Assembly (NCBI GenBank): GCA_030431825.1
Contig: JAUIIJ010000016.1
Coordinates: 22,437-86,436 of the forward strand
From: Alphaproteobacteria bacterium
Lineage (GTDB): Bacteria > Pseudomonadota > Alphaproteobacteria > Rhodobacterales > Rhodobacteraceae
DNA: 64,000 nt
Reading direction: 5' to 3'
Made by a program: the position numbers and the translations under genes. The notes below the pieces were generated by a model that saw only the letters and a list, made by a program, of their open reading frames with translations, was not told where the DNA came from and did no database searches. The number at the start of each line of letters is the position of its first letter. Position 1 is the first letter of the stretch. Below, piece by piece: positions 47,299 through 56,895 of this stretch.

Positions 47299-49122
47299 CT
47301 ATTCGACCGTGACCGATTTCGCGAGATTGCGTGGTTGATCCACGTCCGTGCCCTTGGCGACGGCGGTGTGATAGGCCAGCAGCTGCGCCGGGACCGCGTA
47401 AAGGATGGGCGCCAGCGATGTGTGGATATGCGGCATGCGGATCGTGTCCCAGACGCCATCGCTGGCTTCGGTGATGCCGCGATCGTCAGAGACCAGGATC
47501 ACCTTGCCCCGACGCGCCATGACCTCTTGCATGTTGGACACCGTCTTGTCGAACAGCGTGTCGCGCGGTGCCATGACCACCACCGGCATATGCTTGTCAA
47601 TCAGGGCGATCGGGCCGTGCTTGAGTTCACCCGACGCATAAGCTTCGGCATGAATGTAGCTGATTTCCTTGAGCTTCAACGCCCCTTCAAGTGCCAGCGG
47701 ATACATCTGGCCACGCCCCAGGAACAGCACGTCTCGGGCTTCGCTAAGGCGCTGCGCCGCGGCCTTGATCGTGTCATTCTGATCGAGCGCGACATTCAGG
47801 ATCGCCGGCAGTCCGCGCAGGGCCGCGATGTGGTCGGCTACCGTATCTTCGTCCAGTTCGCCGCGATCCGACGCGGCCTTGATGGCCAGGATCAGCAGCA
47901 CGACGAGTTGACAGGTAAAGGCCTTGGTCGAGGCGACGCCGATCTCGATGCCGGCAAGGATCGGCAGGGCGAGATCGCTCTCGCGTGCGATGGAGCTCTC
48001 GGGGACGTTGATCACCGAAACGATCTGTTGCGCCTTGCCGCTGCAATAGCGCAGTGCCGCAAGCGTATCGGCGGTTTCGCCCGACTGGCTGACGAACAGG
48101 GCGAGCGTCCCCTCGGTGATCGGCGGTTCGCGATAACGGAACTCGGACGCGACATCGACCTCGACAGGCAGGCGCGCAATCTGTTCGAACCAGTATTTCG
48201 CCGTGAGGCAGGCATAATATGCGGTGCCACAGGCAACCATGGTGATCCGCCTGACGCGGGTGAAATCGATGCCGTCGCCGGGCAGGTTGACCGCGTCTTC
48301 GCCGCTGGGCAGGTAGTGGCGTATGGCATCGCCGATCACCTCGGGCTGCTCGGCGATTTCCTTGGCCATGAAATGCTTGTGCCCGGCCTTGTCGACACTG
48401 GTATTGGACAGCTTGATCTTCTTGATGGCGCGGTTGACGAGTTTGCCTCTGGCATCGTGAATGGTAACGCCCTGACGGGTCACGACGGCCCGGTCACCCT
48501 CTTCCAGATAGGTGATCCGATCGGTGAGGGGCGCCAGCGCGATGGCGTCGCTGCCCACGAACATCTCGCCGTCGCCATGCCCGATCGCCAGTGGAGAGCC
48601 CTTGCGTGCGGCAATGATCAGATCGTCGTTTCCGTCAAACAGGAACGCCAGCGCAAAGGCACCCTCCAGCCGCGCGATGGTCTTGTAGGCGGCTGCAATC
48701 GGGTCGTTGCCCTGCGACATGTAATGCTCGGTCAGCAGCGCGACCGTTTCCGTATCGGTATCGGTGGTGAACCGGATGCCTTCTTCGGCCAGCTCGGCAC
48801 GCAATTCGCGGTAATTCTCGATGATGCCGTTGTGCACCACCGCCACGCCGCCGGCGCGATGCGGATGGGCGTTCTTGACCGAGGGCGCGCCATGGGTCGC
48901 CCAGCGGGTGTGCCCGATCCCGGACTTTCCGGGCAGCGGCTCGTGAACCAGCAGGTCGCTCAGGTTGACCAGCTTGCCCACCGCGCGCCGCCGGTTCAGG
49001 ACACCGTCATTCAGGGTGGCGATACCGGCGCTGTCATAGCCCCGGTATTCCAGCCGCTTGAGAGCCTCGACCAGTATGGGCGCCACCTCGTGACTGCCCA
49101 GAACACCTACAATACCACACAT
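47299..49122 (-). CDS. glmS: Glutamine-fructose-6-phosphate aminotransferase
   Basis: Makes glucosamine-6-phosphate, the entry to peptidoglycan and lipopolysaccharide amino sugars. 607 residues. The nucleophile is Cys2 (MCGIVGVLG); the glutaminase domain has GHTRWATHGAPS near residue 71. The isomerase part has two SIS domains (VSQSGETADTLAAL near residue 350; YASGELKHGPIALID) and ends PRNLAKSVTVE, the usual C-terminus. It starts two bases after the glmU stop, so glmU-glmS form an operon. Confidence 0.97.
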   Translation of the reverse strand: MCGIVGVLGSHEVAPILVEALKRLEYRGYDSAGIATLNDGVLNRRRAVGKLVNLSDLLVHEPLPGKSGIGHTRWATHGAPSVKNAHPHRAGGVAVVHNGIIENYRELRAELAEEGIRFTTDTDTETVALLTEHYMSQGNDPIAAAYKTIARLEGAFALAFLFDGNDDLIIAARKGSPLAIGHGDGEMFVGSDAIALAPLTDRITYLEEGDRAVVTRQGVTIHDARGKLVNRAIKKIKLSNTSVDKAGHKHFMAKEIAEQPEVIGDAIRHYLPSGEDAVNLPGDGIDFTRVRRITMVACGTAYYACLTAKYWFEQIARLPVEVDVASEFRYREPPITEGTLALFVSQSGETADTLAALRYCSGKAQQIVSVINVPESSIARESDLALPILAGIEIGVASTKAFTCQLVVLLILAIKAASDRGELDEDTVADHIAALRGLPAILNVALDQNDTIKAAAQRLSEARDVLFLGRGQMYPLALEGALKLKEISYIHAEAYASGELKHGPIALIDKHMPVVVMAPRDTLFDKTVSNMQEVMARRGKVILVSDDRGITEASDGVWDTIRMPHIHTSLAPILYAVPAQLLAYHTAVAKGTDVDQPRNLAKSVTVE

Positions 49123-49124
49123 GA

Positions 49125-50477
49125 TTACCGTTCCTTGTCGCGTCTGGCCTTCTTGGCCCTTAATATCTCAAACAGTTTCCGGGCGCGACCGGGCTTGTTT
49201 TCCTGCTTGCTTCTGGAGATCGCCATCGCGTCATCCTCGACATTGCGGGTGATCACCGATCCGCTTGCGGTCATTGCATGGTCGCCGACCGAAACCGGAG
49301 CCACCAGCATGGTATTGGAACCGATAAAGGCATCCGCGCCGATATTTGTCCGATGCTTCATCACGCCGTCGTAGTTGCAGGTGATCGTGCCCGCCCCGAT
49401 ATTGGCGCGCGCGCCGACCGACGCATCTCCGACATAGGACAGGTGGTTGACCTTTGCGCCCGCGTCGATGACGGCATTCTTGATCTCGACGAAATTCCCG
49501 ATCCGCGCGCCTTCGGCCAACTCGGCGCCGGGGCGCAGCCGGGCATAGGGGCCGACCACCGCGCCGCGGCTGACGTGGCAGCCTTCCAGATGCGAAAACG
49601 CCCGGATGGTGACGCCGGATTCGACGGTGACGCCGGGGCCGAATACCACGTTGGGCTCGATAACGGTGTCACGACCGATCACCGTATCCTGGGCCAGATA
49701 AACGGTCTCGGGGGCCATCAGCGTTACCCCGAGGGCAAGCAGGTCGGCACGGGCGCGGGCCTGAAAGACGCCATCCGCCGCAGCCAGTTCCGCGCGCGAA
49801 TTCACCCCCAGCGTTTCGCTCTCGTCGCAGGTGACGGCGGTTGCGGACAGGCCCCGCTTGCGGGCGAGCGCCACGATGTCGGTGAGATAGTATTCTCCGG
49901 CGGCGTTGTCATTGTCGATCTCGGCAATCAGTTCGAACAGCAGCCCGGCGTCACAGGCGACAAGGCCGCTGTTGCACAGGCTGATCTGCCGCTCTTCGTC
50001 GGTGGCGTCCTTGAACTCCACGATGCGCTGCAACTGATCGCCCTCTGTGACCAGCCGGCCATAGCGTCCGGGCTCGGCGGCATGAAATCCGAGGATCACA
50101 AGGTCATGTTTCGCGCGCGCCGCCACCATCCGTGCGAGCGTTTCGGGCTGCACGAAGGGCGTATCGCCGTAAAGCACGACCACATCACCCGAGAACCCGG
50201 CCAGCGCCTCGCGCGCCTGATCGACCGCATGGGCAGTGCCCAGTTGTTCGGTCTGCATCACGATCCGGGCGGTTTCACTTTCGCCCTGCGCGACCCTGGC
50301 GACCTGCTCGGCCCCGTGGCCCGCGACGATCACCACCTCTTGTGGTTCCAGTGCCGCTCCGGCACGCATCGCGTGGAGCAGCATCGGCACCTGCGCGATC
50401 GGGTGCAGCACCTTGGGCAGGTCCGACTCCATCCGGGTGCCCTTGCCCGCCGCCAGAATGACCAATGCAATACTCAT
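49125..50477 (-). CDS. glmU: Bifunctional UDP-GlcNAc pyrophosphorylase / GlcN-1-P acetyltransferase
   Basis: Makes UDP-N-acetylglucosamine, downstream of GlmS. 450 residues. The N-terminal uridylyltransferase begins IALVILAAGKGTRMESDLPK and contains LYGDTPFV near residue 100. The C-terminal left-handed beta-helix holds hexapeptide repeats from about residue 250 and the acetyltransferase site around NFVEIKNAVIDAGAKVNHLS. It is first of the minus-strand glmU-glmS pair, divergent from gph by 137 bases. Confidence 0.97.
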   Translation of the reverse strand: MSIALVILAAGKGTRMESDLPKVLHPIAQVPMLLHAMRAGAALEPQEVVIVAGHGAEQVARVAQGESETARIVMQTEQLGTAHAVDQAREALAGFSGDVVVLYGDTPFVQPETLARMVAARAKHDLVILGFHAAEPGRYGRLVTEGDQLQRIVEFKDATDEERQISLCNSGLVACDAGLLFELIAEIDNDNAAGEYYLTDIVALARKRGLSATAVTCDESETLGVNSRAELAAADGVFQARARADLLALGVTLMAPETVYLAQDTVIGRDTVIEPNVVFGPGVTVESGVTIRAFSHLEGCHVSRGAVVGPYARLRPGAELAEGARIGNFVEIKNAVIDAGAKVNHLSYVGDASVGARANIGAGTITCNYDGVMKHRTNIGADAFIGSNTMLVAPVSVGDHAMTASGSVITRNVEDDAMAISRSKQENKPGRARKLFEILRAKKARRDKER

Positions 50478-50614
50478 ATGAATTCTCTTTGTGTTTTTGC
50501 GCCGACCGTTTTATCCGCTGGGCGTGGCATGGCAAGGCTTGCAGCAATCACACAAGGTTGCGGTATGCAACAGGGGCGGGCGAATTGCCGCCGGTTGGTC
50601 AGACGGGGGAATGG

Positions 50615-51277
50615 ATGCGCACGGTTATTTTCGATCTTGATGGAACGCTGGCGGACACGTCGGGCGATCTGCTCGCGGCGGCAAATGCCTGTTTTCGCGG
50701 GCTTGGACACGGCGATGTTCTGGTGCCCGAGCAGGACGCGGGGATCGCGCTGCGCGGCGGCAAGATGATGCTGCGACACGGGTTGGAGCGATTGGGTCTT
50801 TACGACGCGGCGACGGTCGAAGCGCAATACCCGGTCCTGCTCGCGGCCTATCGAGAGGCGATTGACACGCATACGGTGCTTTATGACGGTGCGATGGATG
50901 CCGTTCAGTCTCTGAAATCCGCCGGTTATGGTGTCGGGATCTGTACCAACAAACCCGAGGCGCTGGCAGATCTGCTGCTGCGTCGTCTGGGGGTGCGCGA
51001 TGCCTTCGCGTCGCTGGTCGGCGCGGACACTCTGGCTGTGCGCAAGCCCGACCCGGAACCGCTGCGCGAAGCGGCGCGGCGCGCGGGGGGCGACCCGGCC
51101 CATTGCGTTCTGATCGGCGATTCCGATACCGACCGAAACACCGCGCGGGCCGCCGGGGTGCCCTCGGTACTGGTCACGTTCGGGCCGTCGGGCGACGATA
51201 TGGCGGCGCTGCAGCCCGAGGCATTGCTGCAACGGTTCGCCGACCTGCCCGGGATCGTTGCCGATCTGATCGGTTAG
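50615..51277 (+). CDS. gph: HAD-family phosphoglycolate phosphatase
   Basis: 220 residues. The HAD nucleophile motif FDLDGTLADTSGDLL opens the protein. Motif III lies around VRKPDPEPL near residue 145, and motif IV is IGDSDTDRNTARAAG near residue 168. It dephosphorylates 2-phosphoglycolate, from DNA repair or photorespiration-like salvage. Two ATGs overlap; the one at 50615 (MRTVIFDLDG) fits the family start. The GGGGGA ribosome site is close. Confidence 0.9.
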   Translation: MRTVIFDLDGTLADTSGDLLAAANACFRGLGHGDVLVPEQDAGIALRGGKMMLRHGLERLGLYDAATVEAQYPVLLAAYREAIDTHTVLYDGAMDAVQSLKSAGYGVGICTNKPEALADLLLRRLGVRDAFASLVGADTLAVRKPDPEPLREAARRAGGDPAHCVLIGDSDTDRNTARAAGVPSVLVTFGPSGDDMAALQPEALLQRFADLPGIVADLIG

Positions 51278-51756
51278 AGCGTCTGGCGAGTGACGCGAAG
51301 CGCGCCGCATCGTCCACGGCGCAGAGGGCGCACGACACAGCATCCGGCGCCGCGCGGGTTTCAGGTGACAAAAGGAGCGGGCCACCCTGTCCTTGACCCA
51401 TCGTGGTTGTGGCGCGACACTGCCGCATGAGCGAACAGGATACTGTCGGATTTCAGCGGCGACATGCGCGGCGGCGCTGCCTTGGTGAGCCGACCCGCAC
51501 GATATTCCGATCCGGACTGAAACCCATCATCCCTTTTTCGCTACGATCTGCCGTTGACGTCCAAGCGGCCGAACTGGATCGGGAATGGCCATCATATCAC
51601 GTTCTTGCAATGGTTTGCCGCCGTTTCTGCAGCCCTCGTGCTGGCGGTCGACATGCGCGTTCTCGGCCTGCCGCCGCATGACAGTTGACCGACTCGGTTC
51701 CGGCTGTTATGAGTTTATTGAACGGTCGTTCATTAAATCGGAGGAGGGAGATCGCG
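51278..51756. other. Intergenic region gph-ivd
   Basis: About 480 bases with no gene I can support; one long frame near 51403-51681 has no ribosome site and no known family. The last 40 bases hold a palindrome and the GGAGGAGGGAG ribosome site of ivd, so this is the probable control region of the leucine operon. Confidence 0.5.
51719..51732. promoter_or_regulatory. 14-base palindrome in front of the leucine degradation operon
   Basis: TGAACG-GT-CGTTCA, perfect six-base arms, about 25 bases before the ivd start. This form is common for TetR-type repressors of acyl-CoA and branched-chain amino acid genes. The cognate regulator is not in the window. Confidence 0.6.
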
Positions 51757-52920
51757 ATGTTCAACGCTTCAATGCACTTTGACCTGGGCGAGGATGTGAA
51801 TGCGCTGCGGGACATGGTACATCGCTGGGCGCAGGAGCGGGTCAAGCCGATGGCCGCCGAGATTGACAGTTCGAACGATTTCCCCGCCGATCTCTGGAAG
51901 GAGATGGGCGAACTGGGCCTGTTGGGCATTACCGTTCCCGAAGAGTTCGGCGGCTCGGGCATGTCCTATCTGGCGCATGTAATCGCTGTGGAAGAGATCG
52001 CCCGCGCAAGCGCATCGGTTTCGCTCTCCTACGGCGCGCATTCCAATCTCTGCGTCAACCAGATCAAGCTGAACGGCAATGACGAGCAGAAGCGCAAATA
52101 CCTGCCAGGGCTGGTCTCGGGCGAGCATGTGGGCGCGCTGGCCATGTCCGAAGCGGGGGCGGGCTCCGATGTCGTGTCGATGAAGCTGCGCGCGGAAAAG
52201 CGCAACGATCGCTTCGTCCTGAACGGCAACAAGTACTGGATCACCAACGGTCCCGATGCGGATACGCTGGTGGTCTATGCCAAGACCGATCCCGAAGCCG
52301 GCAGCAGGGGTATCACCGCCTTTCTGATCGAAAAGAGCTTCAAGGGGTTCTCGACGAGCCCGCATTTCGACAAGCTGGGCATGCGTGGTTCGAACACCGC
52401 CGAACTGATCTTCGAGGATTGCGAGGTGCCGTTTGAAAACGTTCTGGGCGAAGAGGGGCGCGGTGTCGCGGTCCTGATGTCCGGGCTCGATTATGAGCGC
52501 GTTGTCCTGGCCGGCATCGGCACGGGCATCATGGCGGCCTGTCTCGACGAGATCATGCCCTACATGGCCGAGCGCAAGCAGTTCGGCAAACCCATCGGCA
52601 GCTTTCAGTTGATGCAGGGCAAGATGGCAGACATGTATACCGCGATGAACAGCGCGCGGGCCTATGTCTACGAGGTGGCCAAGGCCTGTGATCGCGGTGA
52701 CGTGACCCGTCAGGACGCGGCGGCCTGCTGTCTTTATGCCTCCGAGCAGGCGATGGTCCAGGCGCATCAGGCGGTGCAGGCGATGGGTGGTGCGGGATAC
52801 CTGTCCGACAACCCGGTTGGCCGCATCTTCCGCGATGCCAAGCTGATGGAAATCGGCGCCGGCACCAGCGAAATCCGCAGGATGCTGGTGGGCCGCGAGA
52901 TGCTGGGAACCATGGGCTGA
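51757..52920 (+). CDS. ivd: Isovaleryl-CoA dehydrogenase
   Basis: FAD enzyme that oxidises isovaleryl-CoA to 3-methylcrotonyl-CoA, the third step of leucine breakdown. 387 residues. Acyl-CoA dehydrogenase signatures: [18 protein letters not shown] near residue 130, and [20 protein letters not shown] near residue 340. The catalytic glutamate of the isovaleryl subtype is the likely Glu247 in [11 protein letters not shown] strong ribosome site lies upstream. First of five genes of the pathway on the plus strand. Confidence 0.95.
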   Translation: MFNASMHFDLGEDVNALRDMVHRWAQERVKPMAAEIDSSNDFPADLWKEMGELGLLGITVPEEFGGSGMSYLAHVIAVEEIARASASVSLSYGAHSNLCVNQIKLNGNDEQKRKYLPGLVSGEHVGALAMSEAGAGSDVVSMKLRAEKRNDRFVLNGNKYWITNGPDADTLVVYAKTDPEAGSRGITAFLIEKSFKGFSTSPHFDKLGMRGSNTAELIFEDCEVPFENVLGEEGRGVAVLMSGLDYERVVLAGIGTGIMAACLDEIMPYMAERKQFGKPIGSFQLMQGKMADMYTAMNSARAYVYEVAKACDRGDVTRQDAAACCLYASEQAMVQAHQAVQAMGGAGYLSDNPVGRIFRDAKLMEIGAGTSEIRRMLVGREMLGTMG

Positions 52921-53027
52921 GCCATGCCCGGTCATCGCGGCGTCACGTATCGACCCGCGTCGGGGTCCGGTCGCCGGATCGCTTGAGTACATGTTGAGGA
53001 TCGCCTGACAAGGCGCTCATATAAAAA

Positions 53028-53043
53028 GGAAGTTTTATCTTCC
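53028..53043 (+). repeat. Hairpin between ivd and mccB
   Basis: GGAAG-TTTTAT-CTTCC, enclosed by GCCTG at 53003 and CAGGC at 53046. It may be a partial terminator or mRNA stability structure in the 200-base gap between the two genes. Confidence 0.4.
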
Positions 53044-53123
53044 GCCAGGCTGCCCGGTGCTCGTCAGACGGCGAGTCCCCGGCAACTCAATCGTCGCGTC
53101 GCGGCGGAACAGGAGGCTGAACC

Positions 53124-54728
53124 GTGAGACTGACATCAAGCGCCCTGCCGTCTTCGGACGGTTTCAAACAGAACCGTGCGGCGCATCTTGAGGCGCTGGA
53201 GATCATCCGCGGTGCCGCCGAGGCCGCCCGGATCGGTGGCGGCGAGAAATCCCGCGCGCGCCATGAGAGCCGGGGCAAGATGCTGCCGCGCCGGCGGGTT
53301 GCCAACCTGCTGGATGCGGGGTCGCCTTTCCTCGAGATCGGTGCAACGGCGGCGCATGACATGTATGACGGCGCGGCCCCCTGCGCCGGCGTGATCGCGG
53401 GGATCGGACGTGTCCAGGGCCAGGAGGTCATGGTGGTCTGCAACGACGCCACGGTAAAGGGCGGCACCTACTATCCGATGACCGTAAAAAAGCACCTGCG
53501 CGCGCAGGAGATTGCCGAGGAGAACCACCTTCCCTGCATCTATCTCGTGGACAGCGGCGGCGCCAACCTGCCCAATCAGGACGAGGTGTTTCCGGATCGC
53601 GATCATTTCGGGCGGATTTTCTACAATCAGGCCCGCATGAGCGGCAAGGGCATCCCGCAAATCGCCGTGGTGATGGGCTCCTGCACGGCGGGCGGCGCCT
53701 ACGTGCCCGCAATGTCGGATGTCACCATCATCGTCCGCGAACAGGGTACGATCTTCCTCGCCGGTCCGCCGCTGGTCAAGGCCGCAACCGGCGAGGTGGT
53801 CAGCGCCGAGGATCTCGGCGGCGGCGATGTGCATACGCGGCTCTCCGGCGTGGCCGACTATCTCGCCGAGGACGATGCGCATGCGCTGGCATTGGCGCGC
53901 CGGGCGGTGGCATCGCTGAACCGCGGCAGGCCGGTGACGGTTCAATGGGAAACCCCCGAAGAGCCGGCCCACGACCCGGATGAAATCCTCGGCGTGGTGC
54001 CCGCCGATCTGCGGACTCCCTATGACATCCGCGAGGTCATCCTGCGGCTGGTGGACGGCAGCCGTTTCGACGAGTTCAAGCCCCGCTTCGGCGAAACGCT
54101 GGTAACCGGGTTCGCACATCTCAAGGGCTGCCCGATCGGGATCATCGCCAATAACGGTGTGCTGTTCTCCGAAGCCGCACAAAAGGGCGCGCATTTCGTC
54201 GAACTCTGCTCGCAGCGGAAAATCCCTCTGGTTTTCCTGCAGAACATCACCGGCTTCATGGTGGGGCGCAAATACGAAAACGAAGGCATCGCGCGGCATG
54301 GCGCCAAGCTGGTGACGGCGGTGGCAACCACCAACGTGCCCAAGATCACCATGCTGGTCGGCGGCTCGTTCGGCGCGGGGAATTACGGCATGGCCGGACG
54401 CGCCTATCAGCCACGCTTCCTGTGGACATGGCCCAACAGCCGGATTTCGGTCATGGGCGGTGAACAGGCCGCCGGCGTCCTGGCAACCGTCAAGCGCGAC
54501 GCCATCGAGCGCGGCGGCGGCGAATGGTCGCCCGAGGAAGAGGCCGAGTTCAAGCGCCCGACAATCGACATGTTCGAACATCAGTCGCACCCGCTCTACG
54601 CCAGCGCGCGGCTCTGGGATGACGGGGTGATCGATCCGCGCAAATCACGTGAGGTTCTGGCGCTGAGCCTGTCAGCCGCCCTGAATGCCCCGATCGAAGA
54701 CACGCGGTTCGGCGTGTTCCGGATGTGA
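53124..54728 (+). CDS. mccB: Methylcrotonyl-CoA carboxylase, carboxyltransferase subunit
   Basis: Transfers carbon dioxide from biotin to 3-methylcrotonyl-CoA. 534 residues. The carboxyltransferase core has [20 protein letters not shown] near residue 180 and [20 protein letters not shown] near residue 370. [21 protein letters not shown] near residue 413 is MCC-specific. It starts at GTG 53124, seven bases after AGGAGG. Works with the biotin subunit 197 bases downstream. Confidence 0.95.
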   Translation: MRLTSSALPSSDGFKQNRAAHLEALEIIRGAAEAARIGGGEKSRARHESRGKMLPRRRVANLLDAGSPFLEIGATAAHDMYDGAAPCAGVIAGIGRVQGQEVMVVCNDATVKGGTYYPMTVKKHLRAQEIAEENHLPCIYLVDSGGANLPNQDEVFPDRDHFGRIFYNQARMSGKGIPQIAVVMGSCTAGGAYVPAMSDVTIIVREQGTIFLAGPPLVKAATGEVVSAEDLGGGDVHTRLSGVADYLAEDDAHALALARRAVASLNRGRPVTVQWETPEEPAHDPDEILGVVPADLRTPYDIREVILRLVDGSRFDEFKPRFGETLVTGFAHLKGCPIGIIANNGVLFSEAAQKGAHFVELCSQRKIPLVFLQNITGFMVGRKYENEGIARHGAKLVTAVATTNVPKITMLVGGSFGAGNYGMAGRAYQPRFLWTWPNSRISVMGGEQAAGVLATVKRDAIERGGGEWSPEEEAEFKRPTIDMFEHQSHPLYASARLWDDGVIDPRKSREVLALSLSAALNAPIEDTRFGVFRM

Positions 54729-54879
54729 GCCATCCCGGTGGCCTCCGGGCGCAATGCCGCGCCGGAAACGGCAAGGCGCACCCTGTCCGGCATCGGTCCT
54801 GCCGCCGCCAGCCGCACGCGGCCCGTTCTGGAATGTGCGGCGGTTTCGACCTTTTTCCTGCCTGAAATATCCCGGGGGT

Positions 54880-54897
54880 CCGGGGGCTGGCCCCCGG
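54880..54897. repeat. GC-rich REP-like hairpin
   Basis: CCGGGGGC-TG-GCCCCCGG, an eight-base perfect stem with a two-base loop, in the mccB-mccA gap. The motif resembles palindromic intergenic repeats scattered in rhodobacterial genomes. Confidence 0.4.
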
Positions 54898-54925
54898 CGA
54901 CCCGAAAAGCCAAAGGATCAGAGTG

Positions 54926-56863
54926 ATGTTTGACACGATACTGATTGCCAACCGCGGAGAAATCGCCTGCCGCGTCATGGAAACCGCGCAGAAGATGGGC
55001 GTGCGCTGTGTCGCCGTCTACTCGGACGCCGATGCCGCGGCCAGGCACGTGCAGATGGCGGACGTGGCGGTGCATATCGGCGGCTCTGCCCCGGCCGAAA
55101 GCTATCTGCTGGGCGGGCGCATCATTCAGGCGGCCCGCGACACCGGCGCCCAGGCGATCCATCCCGGCTACGGGTTCCTATCCGAGAACCCGGACTTCGT
55201 TGACGAGGTGCAGGCCGCCGGGCTGACCTTTATCGGGCCGTCCGGCGACGCGATCCGCAAGATGGGCCTCAAGGATGCGGCCAAGGCGCTGATGGAAGAG
55301 GCCGGTGTGCCCGTGGTGCCCGGCTATCACGGCGACAACCAGGATCCGGCCCACCTCGCGGCGGCGGCAGAGGAGATCGGCTATCCGGTGCTGATCAAGG
55401 CGGTTGCGGGCGGCGGCGGCAAGGGAATGCGGCTGGTGGAAAAGGCGGCGGATTTCGCGGCGGCGCTGGACAGCGCGCGCGGCGAGGCCCGGACCGCTTT
55501 CGGCAACGATGCCGTCCTGGTCGAGAAATTCGTCTCCAAGCCGCGTCACATCGAAGTGCAGGTCTTTGGTGACGGAACGCGGGCGGTGCACCTGTTCGAG
55601 CGCGATTGCTCGCTGCAGCGGCGTCACCAGAAGGTGATCGAAGAGGCACCGGCACCGGGCATGACCGAAGACATGCGCGAGGCGATGGGACAGGCGGGCG
55701 TGCGCGCCGCCGAAGCCATCGGCTATGCGGGGGCCGGTACCGTGGAATTCATCGTCGACGCAAGCGAGGGGCTGCGGCCGGATCGCTTCTGGTTCATGGA
55801 AATGAACACGCGCCTTCAGGTCGAGCACCCGGTGACCGAGGCGATCACCGGTGTCGATCTGGTGGAATGGCAATTGCGCGTCGCCTCCGGAGAAGCGTTG
55901 CCTGCCGCGCAAGAGCAACTGTCGATCAATGGGCACGCGTTCGAGGCGCGGCTTTATGCCGAGGATGTGCCAAAGGGGTTTCTGCCTGCCACCGGCACCC
56001 TGACGCACCTGTCTTTCCCCGACGATTGCCGCGCCGACAGCGGGGTCCGTTCGGGGGACGTGATCTCGCCGTGGTATGACCCGATGATCGCCAAGGTCAC
56101 GGTGCATGGCCCGACCCGCGCGGTGGCGCTGGCCCGGCTGGATCGCGCCCTGGCGCGGACCGAAGTGGCGGGCACGGTTACCAATCTCGCCTTCCTCGGC
56201 GCATTGACGCGGCATCCGGGGTTCGCGTCGGGTGATGTGGATACCGGCCTGATCGGGCGCGACATCGACGATCTGATCGCCACCGCCGACCCGGAACCGC
56301 GTCACTGGGTGGCGGCGGGCATGGTGGCGCTTGGCATGACCGGCGGCGATTGGGCGACGGGCTTTACCCTGTGGGGGCCGCTGGTCCGCGCGGTGACGCT
56401 CGCATGGCAGGGCGAACCGGTCGAACTGCAGATGCGCGCCGACGGCCCGGACCGGCAATCCTGGACCCTGGGTGATCGCGACGTGAGCGCGGTGCGGGTT
56501 GGCGGGCGCTGGTTGGTCGATGGTGAGCCGATGCCGGACACCGCCTGTGCTGCGGGTGTCGTCACCGTGTTTGACAGCTATGGTCTGGCCTTTGACATCA
56601 TCGATCCGCTGGAGCGTGCGGCGGGGGCCGCTGGCGATGGCAATCTGATCGAGGCGCCGATGCCGGGGCTGGTCAAGGCGGTCTTTGCACAAGTGGGACA
56701 AGCGGTTGCTGCGGGCGACCGGCTCGCGGTACTGGAGGCCATGAAGATGGAACACGCGTTGCTGGCGGCGCGCGACGGTATCGTTGCCGAGGTGCTGGCA
56801 GCCGCCGGTTCCCAGGTCGAGGCCGGCGCAGCGCTGGTGCGGCTGGAACCCGAAGACGACTGA
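54926..56863 (+). CDS. mccA: Methylcrotonyl-CoA carboxylase, biotin subunit
   Basis: Biotin carboxylase plus biotin carrier. 645 residues. The biotin carboxylase domain opens TILIANRGEIACRV; KAVAGGGGKGMRLV near residue 157 is the ATP site; EMNTRLQVEHPVTEAITGVD near residue 292 is catalytic. The C-terminal biotinyl domain has biotin attached to Lys607 in LEAMKMEH. The ATG at 54926 is preferred to a GTG one codon earlier. It carboxylates the biotin that mccB uses. Confidence 0.95.
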   Translation: MFDTILIANRGEIACRVMETAQKMGVRCVAVYSDADAAARHVQMADVAVHIGGSAPAESYLLGGRIIQAARDTGAQAIHPGYGFLSENPDFVDEVQAAGLTFIGPSGDAIRKMGLKDAAKALMEEAGVPVVPGYHGDNQDPAHLAAAAEEIGYPVLIKAVAGGGGKGMRLVEKAADFAAALDSARGEARTAFGNDAVLVEKFVSKPRHIEVQVFGDGTRAVHLFERDCSLQRRHQKVIEEAPAPGMTEDMREAMGQAGVRAAEAIGYAGAGTVEFIVDASEGLRPDRFWFMEMNTRLQVEHPVTEAITGVDLVEWQLRVASGEALPAAQEQLSINGHAFEARLYAEDVPKGFLPATGTLTHLSFPDDCRADSGVRSGDVISPWYDPMIAKVTVHGPTRAVALARLDRALARTEVAGTVTNLAFLGALTRHPGFASGDVDTGLIGRDIDDLIATADPEPRHWVAAGMVALGMTGGDWATGFTLWGPLVRAVTLAWQGEPVELQMRADGPDRQSWTLGDRDVSAVRVGGRWLVDGEPMPDTACAAGVVTVFDSYGLAFDIIDPLERAAGAAGDGNLIEAPMPGLVKAVFAQVGQAVAAGDRLAVLEAMKMEHALLAARDGIVAEVLAAAGSQVEAGAALVRLEPEDD

Positions 56864-56895
56864 ACGGCACAGGTCATGTAGCGGTGGGAGAGACA

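Noticed and set aside
46747..49374. 875-codon plus-strand frame opposite glmS
   Set aside because: Antisense to glmS and the PPOX gene; no domain signature.
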